DNA of 20,941 nt, taken from NCBI GenBank assembly GCA_026389055.1, contig JAPLIO010000239.1, forward strand, positions 1 to 20,941, in the 5' to 3' direction. Source of the stretch: Candidatus Melainabacteria bacterium. GTDB taxonomy: Bacteria; Cyanobacteriota; Vampirovibrionia; Vampirovibrionales; JAJTHC01. Positions 1 through 7,091 of this stretch are shown here, piece by piece. Positions within the stretch are counted from its first letter, which is position 1. The number at the start of each line of letters is the position of its first letter. Both the position numbers and the translations under genes were made by a program. The notes under the pieces are model-generated. The model was not told the origin of the DNA. It did no database searches and was given only the letters and a program-made list of their open reading frames with translations.

Positions 1-1
1 A

Positions 2-64
2 CCCTCTGACAAACCAACCAGCGAAAGACTGAAACAACCATCAATGAAAGAACACGCTATTTAA
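2..64 (+). CDS. possible 3' end of a gene entering from the left edge
   Basis: One frame is open from the window edge to a TAA at 62-64 and encodes about 20 polar residues ending in MKEHAI. The stretch is too short to recognise and could equally be chance. The palindrome at 105-177 follows it. Confidence 0.2.
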   Translation, partial: PSDKPTSERLKQPSMKEHAI

Positions 65-104
65 TCTGTCAATTGGTATAATACCAAACCACAGTTTAAA
101 TAGC

Positions 105-177
105 GTCATGTTGAGCGAATGCGAAACATCTCCTGTGTTTGTCGTCTCGGGAGATCCTTCGCTTCACTCAGGATGAC
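105..177. repeat. intergenic palindromic repeat (hairpin)
   Basis: Arms at 105-133 and 150-177 are imperfect reverse complements (outer GTCAT/ATGAC, inner ATCTCC/GGAGAT) around a 16-nt loop. The wording (gagcgaa...cttcgctt...aggatgac) is of the kind seen in dispersed palindromic repeats of many bacterial genomes. It lies downstream of the minus-strand gene ending at 222, so it may also act as a transcription end or RNA-stability hairpin. A second perfect small palindrome, ttggtataataccaa, sits at 73-87. Confidence 0.6.
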
Positions 178-221
178 AAAATACCCCATTTAATCATGGT
201 ATAGGTATCGTCTATCGTTTT

Positions 222-2129
222 TTATTGCAACCGCTCTAAGCGTTGTAGCTCTAGCTGTTTTTGAACACTTGGCAATTGTAACCCCTCAGGCGGTGCTGTT
301 TGAGCCATGGGCATCAGCTGGAAATTACGAGCATCTTGCTCATCAGGTATCAATAAATTATAGGGGTGGGCTAAAATATCACGCCATAACGGTTTGGCAA
401 TACTTTCTGGCAAAGAAGCATGATGAATTAACGGCACTAACTCTCTAGCAGATTCCCATTTTAGCCCCTTGGCATCATCGTCAGAATCCGCCATGCCAAA
501 GTAAAGTGCCATGGGGGTGTTGGGTTGGGTACTAGCCAAATACTGGAAGGCTTTAATTTTTACTTCATGCCCTGGTAAACAATACCCATTGCCTAAGGCG
601 AATGATTTAGAAATGATGACTTCTTTACCTGCTTTTAAAGAAGCCAGTAAGGCATCTTGAATTTGCTCAAAAGACCGAACGTACCCGTACAGATATTGGT
701 CGTTTTCTGTTTCGTGGGTGGGGTTAGGCGGGGGGGCTAACACTTGAAAGGTAGTAATACTATAACTTTCGCCGTTTTCGGCGTTAATGCGTTGAACGGT
801 TTGCAATTCATCTGGGGTGATACCTTGATTTTCTCCACAGAGATTGGTTAAAATGGCTTTTTTATCTGGCGGGGTTAAATTAGGCATTTGTTGTAGTAGT
901 TGGGCTACTTGAATCCTGCTCTCATCAGGGCGAGGGGTATTTTGTAAAATAGAAAGTAGCACATTTTTTTGATTTTGATTTAAGCTAGCCACCGAATTGA
1001 TGGTTACTTCGGCTAAATCTAGCGTGTCTCGTTTATCGGCTGCCACATCGTAATCTTTTCTAACGGCGTTATATAATAAGGTAGATTGATACAACACCAT
1101 TAACGGAGACGCTTCCTTGGGTTTTAAGGCATGCCCTGTCTGTAACCGTTGTTGTGTATTTAATGCCCGAACCAATCCTGTTTTAGGGGCGGGCATTTCT
1201 ACTAACAGTTGCCCAGTGGGTAGGGTTTGAAACGCTACGTTTTGTTTCTTCAACCAAGCGGCTGCTTTTTGGGGAGATTCGGGCAAAATGGCTTGCGGCA
1301 CAACCGTTTGATAATAAGTAGCATCTGGGCTAGAAAGTTGAACAAACTGACGCATTAAGGCTTTGGGTTGCTGGCTTGCCATTCTGGAAAGTTCTGCTGC
1401 CATGGCACAATTAAATGTGCGTATCACGGCTACTTCTTGCGGTAACCGAAGGTTGGGTAGGCGTTGCTGGGCATGTTTATCGCCATTGGGGTTATTGGCA
1501 AAATAAACCAGTAATTGTTGATTTTGTGGATTAAGGGGGGTGTTTTCTTGTTCGATAGAATCAGGGTTGGCAAGGATGCTTACGGCATCAGCTAGTAACA
1601 ATGAACCTGAAAGCCCTGGATATCGGGGGGTGTTAAATAAAGCGTACAAATAGTATAATGCGGAATGACCGATATCTCCGCCACCTTGCGTTTGGGTTAA
1701 AACGCCTCTTTCCATTAACTGCTGAAACATTGGGCGTAAAGCTGGCGGTAATGCTTGGTAGGTTCGCATTGCCATTGCCATGCGTTGCCCAATACTTTCA
1801 ATAGGCGGATGAGTCGGTTGTGCTTCTTTGGGTTTTAAGGTGGTCATCCATTTAAGGGTAACCGTGGGTTGTTGTGCCAACTGTTGCAATTCTTGGGGGG
1901 TAAATGGCGTAATCACTACGGGCGTAGATAGCGATTCTTTCCCCGTTGGAGTATGCAGTGGTTGTTTTTGAAACAAATCGGCTGTTGGGGTAGTTGCTTT
2001 TTTAATTAGTTGCTGCCAGTTATTAGCAGGCGACGGTTGCCCATTGGCTAAGCCAGCAGAACTGATGCCGTAACCTAGAAGGGAAGGATAGGCTAAATAA
2101 TTTTGAGATGAAGAATTAGTAGCATTCAC
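222..2129 (-). CDS. unrecognised 635-aa Gln/Pro-rich protein, possible papain-like fold
   Basis: Intact gene starting with GTG at 2129; an AAGGA lies about 15 nt upstream and there is no nearby ATG. No signal peptide or membrane segment is seen. The N-terminal ~100 residues are Pro/Gln/Thr-rich and low in complexity. Residues ~120-200 look helical. A motif FNCAMAAELSRMA with Cys241 is followed by an LSSP stretch, and near residue 515 there is GYCLPGHEVKI (His521) followed by FGMADSDDD. A Cys in an Ala-rich helix with a downstream GH-E/A strand is the arrangement of papain/calpain-like peptidases, so a cysteine peptidase or an inactive relative is possible; this is my inference. The order also resembles large hypothetical proteins I associate with Melainabacteria. 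It is divergent from the repeat protein at 2531. Coding is certain; function is not. Confidence 0.8.
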   Translation of the reverse strand: MNATNSSSQNYLAYPSLLGYGISSAGLANGQPSPANNWQQLIKKATTPTADLFQKQPLHTPTGKESLSTPVVITPFTPQELQQLAQQPTVTLKWMTTLKPKEAQPTHPPIESIGQRMAMAMRTYQALPPALRPMFQQLMERGVLTQTQGGGDIGHSALYYLYALFNTPRYPGLSGSLLLADAVSILANPDSIEQENTPLNPQNQQLLVYFANNPNGDKHAQQRLPNLRLPQEVAVIRTFNCAMAAELSRMASQQPKALMRQFVQLSSPDATYYQTVVPQAILPESPQKAAAWLKKQNVAFQTLPTGQLLVEMPAPKTGLVRALNTQQRLQTGHALKPKEASPLMVLYQSTLLYNAVRKDYDVAADKRDTLDLAEVTINSVASLNQNQKNVLLSILQNTPRPDESRIQVAQLLQQMPNLTPPDKKAILTNLCGENQGITPDELQTVQRINAENGESYSITTFQVLAPPPNPTHETENDQYLYGYVRSFEQIQDALLASLKAGKEVIISKSFALGNGYCLPGHEVKIKAFQYLASTQPNTPMALYFGMADSDDDAKGLKWESARELVPLIHHASLPESIAKPLWRDILAHPYNLLIPDEQDARNFQLMPMAQTAPPEGLQLPSVQKQLELQRLERLQ

Positions 2130-2207
2130 TGAACAATTAAACCATCCTTACAACCAATGAAACAATAAAAAACTGAGCAAACAATGAAAATATCGCTAAA
2201 AATAGGG

Positions 2208-2355
2208 ATATGAAGTTACGGAAAAAGCTCTATTGGGCGTGCTAACTTTGTTACTTTGAGCCTTATTTCGGTTATTTACTCAGTGTAAACGCCCTCATTT
2301 CGTTCAAAGTGCCTTGTTATCCCATCCCACTAAAACTTTTTCCGTAACCTCATAT
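2208..2355. mobile_element. 148-bp palindromic element with 21-bp terminal inverted repeats (MITE-like)
   Basis: Terminal arms at 2208-2228 and 2335-2355 are reverse complements over about 20 bp (core GTTACGGAAAAAG) with a mismatch near each end. The palindrome continues imperfectly inward, with TGGG/CCCA and ACTTTGA/TCAAAGT placed nearly symmetrically. The element has no coding capacity. It lies between the divergent genes at 222-2129 and 2531-3610. No clear target duplication is seen, although the ends fall in ATAT-rich sequence. It is either a non-autonomous miniature element or a large structured intergenic repeat. Confidence 0.5.
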
Positions 2356-2396
2356 ATCTGTATAAAGGCAAAAGTACGCTTTCTTGAACCTCCTTC

Positions 2397-2416
2397 GTAA
2401 CAATTTGTAACAATTT
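2397..2416 (+). repeat. tandem 10-bp direct repeat upstream of the repeat-protein gene
   Basis: GTAACAATTT occurs twice in immediate succession about 115 nt upstream of the start at 2531. Adjacent half-sites one helical turn apart are typical of operator sites, but no regulator can be named. A short GACT/AGTC stem at about 2481-2491, followed by a T-run, lies between it and the gene. Confidence 0.35.
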
Positions 2417-2530
2417 TTGACGATTGAAGAGACTACAGACGATACCGTTAGTAAGACTTATTGATTAAAAACAATTGAAAGACTGTTAGTCTCAATTTTT
2501 TTAACGTTTCAAAAAAGGAAAATACGCATT

Positions 2531-3610
2531 ATGGGCGGATATAACTTAACAAATACTGGGTATAGACCTTACTACCCCCAACAACCAGCTCAAGCTACAG
2601 CAACAACCAGTGGTGGTAGCCTTTCTACGTTCGATTTAAATGACCCGATGGCATTCTTAAAATCAATGAATACGAAGCTTTCAGCGGCTTTAAAACCCAT
2701 CAACATTAACAGAAATGAACTTTCGCCCCATGTGGATACGGCTAGTTTAGATAGGCTTAACATTAAATTAGTGGATCCGCCACCTGTTTATAATCAGTAT
2801 CCCATTCAAGGCTATTCTTATCCTACTCAAGGATATGGTCAACAAATGCAGCCTCAATATCCCCCGCAATATGCAAACTATGGTGGGCAACCCTTTCAGC
2901 AAATGGTGGCACAGCAATACCCCCCACAATATGCAAACTATGGGGGGCAACCCTTTCAGCAAATGGTGGCACCGCAATACCCCCCACAATATGCAAACTA
3001 TGGCGGGCAACCCTTTCAGCAAACGGTGCCTCCTCCTCAATACATGAACTATGGCGGGCAAAGTTATCCGCCACAGTATCAACAACCATACCAAGCCCAG
3101 TACGGCAGTAGTGGCTACTACGGCGGACAACAACCCTATCAACCGCAATACCAACAGCCCTCTCAGCCTGCTTATGGCTATACAGAGGCTAATTTTCCAC
3201 CACAAACCTACCAAGAACCTCCCCAAGGGCTTCCATTCCCTCCCACCAGCCCCTTTAATGTAGGTAACAATACTTGGTTATCTGAAGAAGTAACAAACAA
3301 TCCCCATTCTTCAACAATTAACACAGCAGATATCACCGCCATAAAGCAACAGTTAGCTAACCTTAAAACAACTAGAACCACGCTCCGAAAACGCCTTGAT
3401 AATGATAAGTTATCGACGACTGAGAAAGAAGCCTTAAATAGCCAATTAGATGACCTGAAACAAGAAGAGCGAAAATTAAGAGCGGAACTTCGCCGAAAAA
3501 ATGGACGTCAAGGGGTCTTCAATAAAGGTGTAGTGGGGTCTCAACAGATGATGGGTGGCTTTCAAAACCCTATCGTTAATACAACAAATACCACTACTGC
3601 CACGCCTTAA
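2531..3610 (+). CDS. Tyr/Pro/Gln-rich tandem-repeat protein with C-terminal coiled coil
   Basis: 359 residues with ATG start and AAGGA 11-14 nt upstream. The N-terminal ~105 residues carry no recognisable domain. Residues 108-167 are three near-identical 20-residue units (QYPPQYANYGGQPF core) plus a partial fourth. This is followed by a looser Gln/Tyr/Pro/Gly-rich stretch to ~240, likely disordered and resembling prion-like or adhesive low-complexity sequence. Residues ~267-325 are rich in Lys, Leu, Glu and Arg with heptad spacing and should form a helical hairpin or coiled coil. There is no signal peptide or membrane segment. It could be a scaffold or aggregating protein; no function can be assigned. 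Its TAA overlaps the stop of the convergent gene (shared TTAA, 3607-3610). Confidence 0.85.
   Translation: MGGYNLTNTGYRPYYPQQPAQATATTSGGSLSTFDLNDPMAFLKSMNTKLSAALKPININRNELSPHVDTASLDRLNIKLVDPPPVYNQYPIQGYSYPTQGYGQQMQPQYPPQYANYGGQPFQQMVAQQYPPQYANYGGQPFQQMVAPQYPPQYANYGGQPFQQTVPPPQYMNYGGQSYPPQYQQPYQAQYGSSGYYGGQQPYQPQYQQPSQPAYGYTEANFPPQTYQEPPQGLPFPPTSPFNVGNNTWLSEEVTNNPHSSTINTADITAIKQQLANLKTTRTTLRKRLDNDKLSTTEKEALNSQLDDLKQEERKLRAELRRKNGRQGVFNKGVVGSQQMMGGFQNPIVNTTNTTTATP
2852..3061 (+). repeat. 60-bp tandem repeat inside the 359-aa protein gene
   Basis: Units at 2852-2911, 2912-2971 and 2972-3031 are nearly identical and in frame; a partial copy runs to about 3061. The high nucleotide identity, including synonymous sites, points to recent duplication, so copy number probably varies between strains. 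Confidence 0.9.
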
Positions 3611-4773
3611 AACAAAGCATCTTCGGGGGGGTGAACGGTTTTAAACTGAAACCCTTCTAGGGTTGAAAAGTGGTTAGGCAGAAGATCTGATGCTTGCATT
3701 TGTTTCAACGGAAATGAGTCTAGTGGGAAACGCTTTTCTTGGGCAGATTTCGCCAATTGCTGGCGTTCTGCACTGGCAATCAACGGAGTTAAGCCCGTTA
3801 GCATCGGTCTAGTTTTAATTGTTAAATCTGGATGCTGAACTTTAGTAACAGTCAACCAATAAAACGCCAACTTAGCGTAAGCAGGCACAAATCGTTTTTG
3901 GTAATAGTACCGCCCTAAATTAAACTGCCCTAAAGCCAAGCCTGCTTTGGCAGATTGGTTCATTAACAACACCCCTTGCGTTATCGCCTCAGGCTTAGCC
4001 TTGGGTTGCTGATAAAGCCAATTACCTAGCTGGGCTTTCGCCATCAAGTTACCTGCACTGCTGGCTTGTTGAAGGTACTGCACCCCTAGGCGTGCTTTGG
4101 TTGGGGTGTTTAAGTATAACACGCCCAAGTTACTCTTGGCTTCTGCATCCCCCATGGTGGCGAGGGTTAGCCAGTGTTTTTCCATTAACTGCATCCGCCC
4201 TGTTTGCTGGGTATAGTGCAGGGCTGTTACATACCACAATGCCTTACTGGTATACGGAGAACTGGCTTTGGCTGTGGCTTCAAACCAGTCGAGGGCTTTT
4301 AGGGCATCAGTAGCTCCACCCACGCCTTCTTGATAGCACAACGCCACTTGCCACATGGCTGGCGGATAGTGTTGCATGGCGGCGGCTTGGTACCAAACCC
4401 TAGCGTAAGTAGGTTGTTGCACCCCGCCAATGCCTTTTCTTAGAAACTGCCCCATGGTGTATTGGGCGGGGGCGTAGCCTGCTTGGGCCAGGGTGTAAAC
4501 CTGCTTGGCGATGGCTTCTATCTGTTGGGGGGTAGGGTTGTTGGCGGTATAGGCTGCTTTGGCTTGGGCGTATTGCGTTTCTTGTTGATGCAGTTGCATC
4601 GTTTGGGCTAACGCTTTTTGTGGGGTTTTAACAGATGATGAAGCCAAGCAAAGTGAAGAATAACCAGTCAAGCCCTGTATAATCACAGCACAAAACAAGA
4701 GCAGTTGAAAACGCCAAATTCGTTTTAAACAAAACAGAGACGAAGGTGTTTTATCATCAGCGGGGGATAGCAC
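3607..4773 (-). CDS. Sel1-like repeat protein with N-terminal membrane anchor or signal
   Basis: 388 residues starting at GTG (4773). A basic segment then a hydrophobic stretch at ~22-45 (LLLFCAVII onward) is a signal peptide or anchor. The rest is helical repeats of the Sel1 (TPR-like) type: GYAPAQYTMGQFLRKGIGG at ~99-117, then HYPPAMWQVALCYQEGVGG, GDAEAKSNLGVLY and GNLMAKAQLGNWLY, each followed by an alanine-rich second helix. Sel1 proteins scaffold protein-protein interactions, often in the periplasm; the partner here is unknown. It is the last of three co-directional genes (42 bp after the preceding stop), probably one transcript. The family call is firm; the role is open. Confidence 0.85.
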   Translation of the reverse strand: MLSPADDKTPSSLFCLKRIWRFQLLLFCAVIIQGLTGYSSLCLASSSVKTPQKALAQTMQLHQQETQYAQAKAAYTANNPTPQQIEAIAKQVYTLAQAGYAPAQYTMGQFLRKGIGGVQQPTYARVWYQAAAMQHYPPAMWQVALCYQEGVGGATDALKALDWFEATAKASSPYTSKALWYVTALHYTQQTGRMQLMEKHWLTLATMGDAEAKSNLGVLYLNTPTKARLGVQYLQQASSAGNLMAKAQLGNWLYQQPKAKPEAITQGVLLMNQSAKAGLALGQFNLGRYYYQKRFVPAYAKLAFYWLTVTKVQHPDLTIKTRPMLTGLTPLIASAERQQLAKSAQEKRFPLDSFPLKQMQASDLLPNHFSTLEGFQFKTVHPPEDALF

Positions 4774-4815
4774 GATAGTTAATTCTCAATATTTAGCAGT
4801 TTATGTTTGTTAGGG

Positions 4816-5484
4816 TTATGTTGAAGGCTTAGTTAAGGGTTTAAGATTCGGGGTTTTAACCCAATCTAACCAATGCTGTTTTGTTTCATCGTTATGTAAA
4901 TAGGGTGTTTTAGAAACGTAATGAATCATATATAAATTACCTTTTACAACCCCTCTTATCGTCCGAACAATTTCTTCTTGATCTTGCGTGGTTGTATTCG
5001 ATATTTTCCAAGTAGCCACACTTTCAGTAGGGGAAGAAGAAACAATGGTTGACTTAAAAACGCCGTTTAACTCGGTGGCTGTTTTCTCTAACCCACTTAA
5101 ATATTTAACCATATAGCTTGAAGCATCCTCTTTGTTTGATAAGGCAGAGGCTCTTAATGCTTGAATGGTTGCTAACTCATTCCACTGGTTAACGGTTTGA
5201 CCTTTAGGAACAAATTCATAAATAATTTGACGACTTTGTTTTTCTGTAAACCCATTTTCCCACTCTTTTGGTGCAGAAAACTCAAAAAGTTCAGCATGTT
5301 CGTCATCAATTCCCTCAAATAATTGCCAAGTAACGGGTTTACTACTATTGCCCAGTACCTGATTGAGTGCCGCCGCAATATCTGCATCACTCGGCTGGTT
5401 GGGTTTTGCTTCTACGGTAACACCTAAGCATGTTAGGAAGCCACATAATAGCAACCCTAAACAACTTTTGTAAAAATGATTCAT
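4816..5484 (-). CDS. unrecognised exported protein
   Basis: 222 residues from the ATG at 5484, or 224 from the ATG at 5490. I prefer 5484 because the AAGG lies 8 nt from it and only 2 nt from the first ATG. The N-terminus is a classical Sec signal (basic start, LLLCGFLTCLG core) with a likely cut after VEA, about residue 26. The mature part is mixed alpha/beta with no motif I know: an acidic GIDDEHAELFEF stretch, then Lys/Thr/Ser-rich sequence ending in a basic tail. The Cys in the signal is not in a proper lipobox (Thr precedes it), so it is probably soluble periplasmic. It is the middle gene of the 6051-3607 run, 54-60 bp after the first gene. Confidence 0.8.
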   Translation of the reverse strand: MNHFYKSCLGLLLCGFLTCLGVTVEAKPNQPSDADIAAALNQVLGNSSKPVTWQLFEGIDDEHAELFEFSAPKEWENGFTEKQSRQIIYEFVPKGQTVNQWNELATIQALRASALSNKEDASSYMVKYLSGLEKTATELNGVFKSTIVSSSPTESVATWKISNTTTQDQEEIVRTIRGVVKGNLYMIHYVSKTPYLHNDETKQHWLDWVKTPNLKPLTKPST

Positions 5485-5544
5485 AGTCATAACCTTTTTT
5501 GTTAATTAAAGGGGGGATGGTTTATCTTTTTATTACTGAATAGC

Positions 5545-6051
5545 TTAATCAGTCTTGATTAATACTGGCGTATTGGTCGAAAGAGAGAATTCTTGATCAA
5601 CATCGAGTTTAGCATCTTGCCCTTTAATCCAACCAGAGATAATGAAGGCAGGTAACACACGATCATCGCCCTCAATAGTCAAACCATCTCTAAAATCCAC
5701 CTGTTGCCCATCGACTGCAACGGTTTTAAATGAACCAAACTGAGCCTTACCAGCGATACCGTAAATAAAATTGTTTTTGTTTTTTAGCAATATCGCTTCG
5801 GCTGGTGTTCCCTTTGCAATAACCACTTCTTGCCCTATTTTTACATCTCTTGAAACGACAAAATCAACCGTGCCAGCGTTTTTACGAGGATAATTGTCGG
5901 CATCAAACGGTTGTTTGACTTTAAAATAAACTAATGTACCAGAGTGGAGTGTCAAATCCGCTGCATAAACTGAAAAAGCGGTAAAACTAACCATAAAACT
6001 TAATACGACAAAAGATAAAAATTTAAATACGGAGGATACGCTTTGTTTCAT
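5545..6051 (-). CDS. small exported beta-rich protein
   Basis: 168 residues with ATG at 6051 and GAAAGG 8 nt upstream. The signal peptide spans residues 1-30 with a probable cut VYA|AD. The mature part alternates short beta strands with the pattern HSGTLVYFKVKQPF, then VDFVVSRDVKIGQEVVIAKG, GTPAEA and a late GWIKGQDAKLD. This SGT...V.VG..VI.KGT.A layout recurs in small bacterial envelope proteins of unknown function. It would act in the periplasm or on the cell surface. It is the first gene after the promoter at 6113-6141 and likely leads the transcript covering the next two genes. Confidence 0.85.
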   Translation of the reverse strand: MKQSVSSVFKFLSFVVLSFMVSFTAFSVYAADLTLHSGTLVYFKVKQPFDADNYPRKNAGTVDFVVSRDVKIGQEVVIAKGTPAEAILLKNKNNFIYGIAGKAQFGSFKTVAVDGQQVDFRDGLTIEGDDRVLPAFIISGWIKGQDAKLDVDQEFSLSTNTPVLIKTD

Positions 6052-6112
6052 TTTTTAAACCTTTCTTTTAAAGAACTCAAACGCAAGTAATTGTTACATA
6101 AATAACAAATAG

Positions 6113-6141
6113 ATAGTATTTTAAATATAAAACTGCGTCAA
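6113..6141 (-). promoter_or_regulatory. sigma-70-type promoter for the three-gene run 6051-3607
   Basis: On the minus strand TTGACG (6136-6141) and TACTAT (6113-6118) are separated by exactly 17 nt of A/T-rich spacer. The predicted leader to the ATG at 6051 is about 55 nt. This is one of the best-scoring promoters in the window by eye. Confidence 0.6.
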
Positions 6142-6170
6142 GTCGGTACTTTGTCCATTGCTATACCTCT

Positions 6171-6199
6171 ACGGCGAGCGACCACAAGGGTTCGCCCGT
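6171..6199. repeat. small intergenic hairpin with the gaccacaaggg motif
   Basis: ACGGCGA and TCGCCCGT pair with one bulge around gcgaccacaagggt. The gaccacaaggg core recurs at 18119-18130 in another gap. The rest of the 6052-6371 gap holds the promoter at 6113-6141 and an AAGGAG at 6354-6359 for the next gene. I see no convincing promoter for that gene. Confidence 0.4.
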
Positions 6200-6371
6200 C
6201 TTGGGTGCAGAATAAGGAATAGGGGTAATCCCTTGTTTGAAGCTCGTCTGTCATGCTTTTCCCATAGGTTAGCACAGAATTGGCTGAACATTGTTTTTAT
6301 AGAATAAGGGGGCGAATGCCTTTAAAACAACCCTATTCATTTCACTAACCGCACAAGGAGAAATCAACTTT

Positions 6372-7031
6372 ATGACGAATTTCCAATTACCACCCATCGG
6401 GGGGGGGGATTTATCCCATATCGCTAGTAAGGCTGTTCAGACAGTAAGACAAATTGGAACTAAAGATAATAATTATAGACTTATTCAATTACCTCATGAA
6501 ATTGCCAATATACCAGTTAGAAGTATGGATGACATGTACTCTAGCGTGTCTCCTCTTGTTTCAAATATTGCTAATCCGCTCAGTTATTTTGTAGATCTAA
6601 TAGCAAGCCATCCCCAAGCACAAAAGACTTTAAAACTAACAGATTTGTTCACTTCAGCTAGTAAACATAGTAAAAACAATGAGTGGCTCACTAATTTTGA
6701 AAAGCGAATAGATGAGCTTAGTGGTCATAATTCTACCCCTTATAAGAAGATAGCTCTTACTAGTACTGAAGAAGGTCATGTGTTACAAACGTTTCGATAT
6801 TTCCCTAACAGAAATGGACTATATTCGCCTAGCGATAAACCTGCCTATTTGTTAAATATAGCCAGTTCCACTCAACCCAAAGGAGGAAACTGCGAATTGG
6901 GTATTCAATTTGGTAGTATCCCTAATCGTTTTGGAGACTTAGATGGCCAGTTTGTGAGAAGCTTTGAAGGTGAAGAGTATTTAGCACAACAGCTGAATGA
7001 TTTATTTGAAGCTGTAGCAAAATACCAGTAA
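6372..7031 (+). CDS. unrecognised AT-rich orphan gene with a 10-G tract in its first codons
   Basis: 219 residues with ATG start and a strong AAGGAG 12 nt upstream. No signal peptide, membrane segment or known motif is seen. The middle (~95-130) looks helical and charged. The C-terminal half has FRYFPNRNGLY and a GGNCELGIQFGSIPNRFG stretch. Base composition is visibly more A+T-rich than sucCD next door, and codon choice differs, which may mean recent acquisition. Codons 10-13 are written as ten consecutive G (6399-6408). Loss or gain of one G would give a stop within about 15 codons, so the gene can be switched by slippage. It is closed by the two-way terminator at 7036-7072. Function unknown. 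Confidence 0.75.
   Translation: MTNFQLPPIGGGDLSHIASKAVQTVRQIGTKDNNYRLIQLPHEIANIPVRSMDDMYSSVSPLVSNIANPLSYFVDLIASHPQAQKTLKLTDLFTSASKHSKNNEWLTNFEKRIDELSGHNSTPYKKIALTSTEEGHVLQTFRYFPNRNGLYSPSDKPAYLLNIASSTQPKGGNCELGIQFGSIPNRFGDLDGQFVRSFEGEEYLAQQLNDLFEAVAKYQ
6399..6408 (+). repeat. poly-G tract (10 G) in coding sequence
   Basis: Ten consecutive G follow ATC and encode Gly-Gly-Gly plus the first base of Asp. With nine G the frame hits TAA about 15 codons later; with eleven G it hits TAG after about 7 codons. It is the longest homopolymer I noticed in the window. Confidence 0.9.
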
Positions 7032-7035
7032 CCAA

Positions 7036-7072
7036 AACCGCCCTTTACTTCAAATGCAAGCAAAGGGCGGTT
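7036..7072. terminator. bidirectional intrinsic terminator
   Basis: A perfect 11-bp stem (AACCGCCCTTT at 7036-7046, AAAGGGCGGTT at 7062-7072) with a 15-nt loop lies between two convergent genes. T-rich tails follow on both strands (GTTTTT on plus, TTTTGGTT on minus). Confidence 0.85.
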
Positions 7073-7091
7073 CAAGTTTTTAAATAGTTAT

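Noticed and set aside
730..736. Seven-G run in the 635-aa gene as a second switch
   Set aside because: It is shorter than typical switching tracts and lies deep in the gene; similar G7 runs occur elsewhere (3625-3631), so it is not distinctive.
2768..3263. Several overlapping open frames on both strands within the repeat-protein gene
   Set aside because: They are frames opened by the biased 60-bp repeat; they lack ribosome sites and the plus-frame product at 2531 explains the region.
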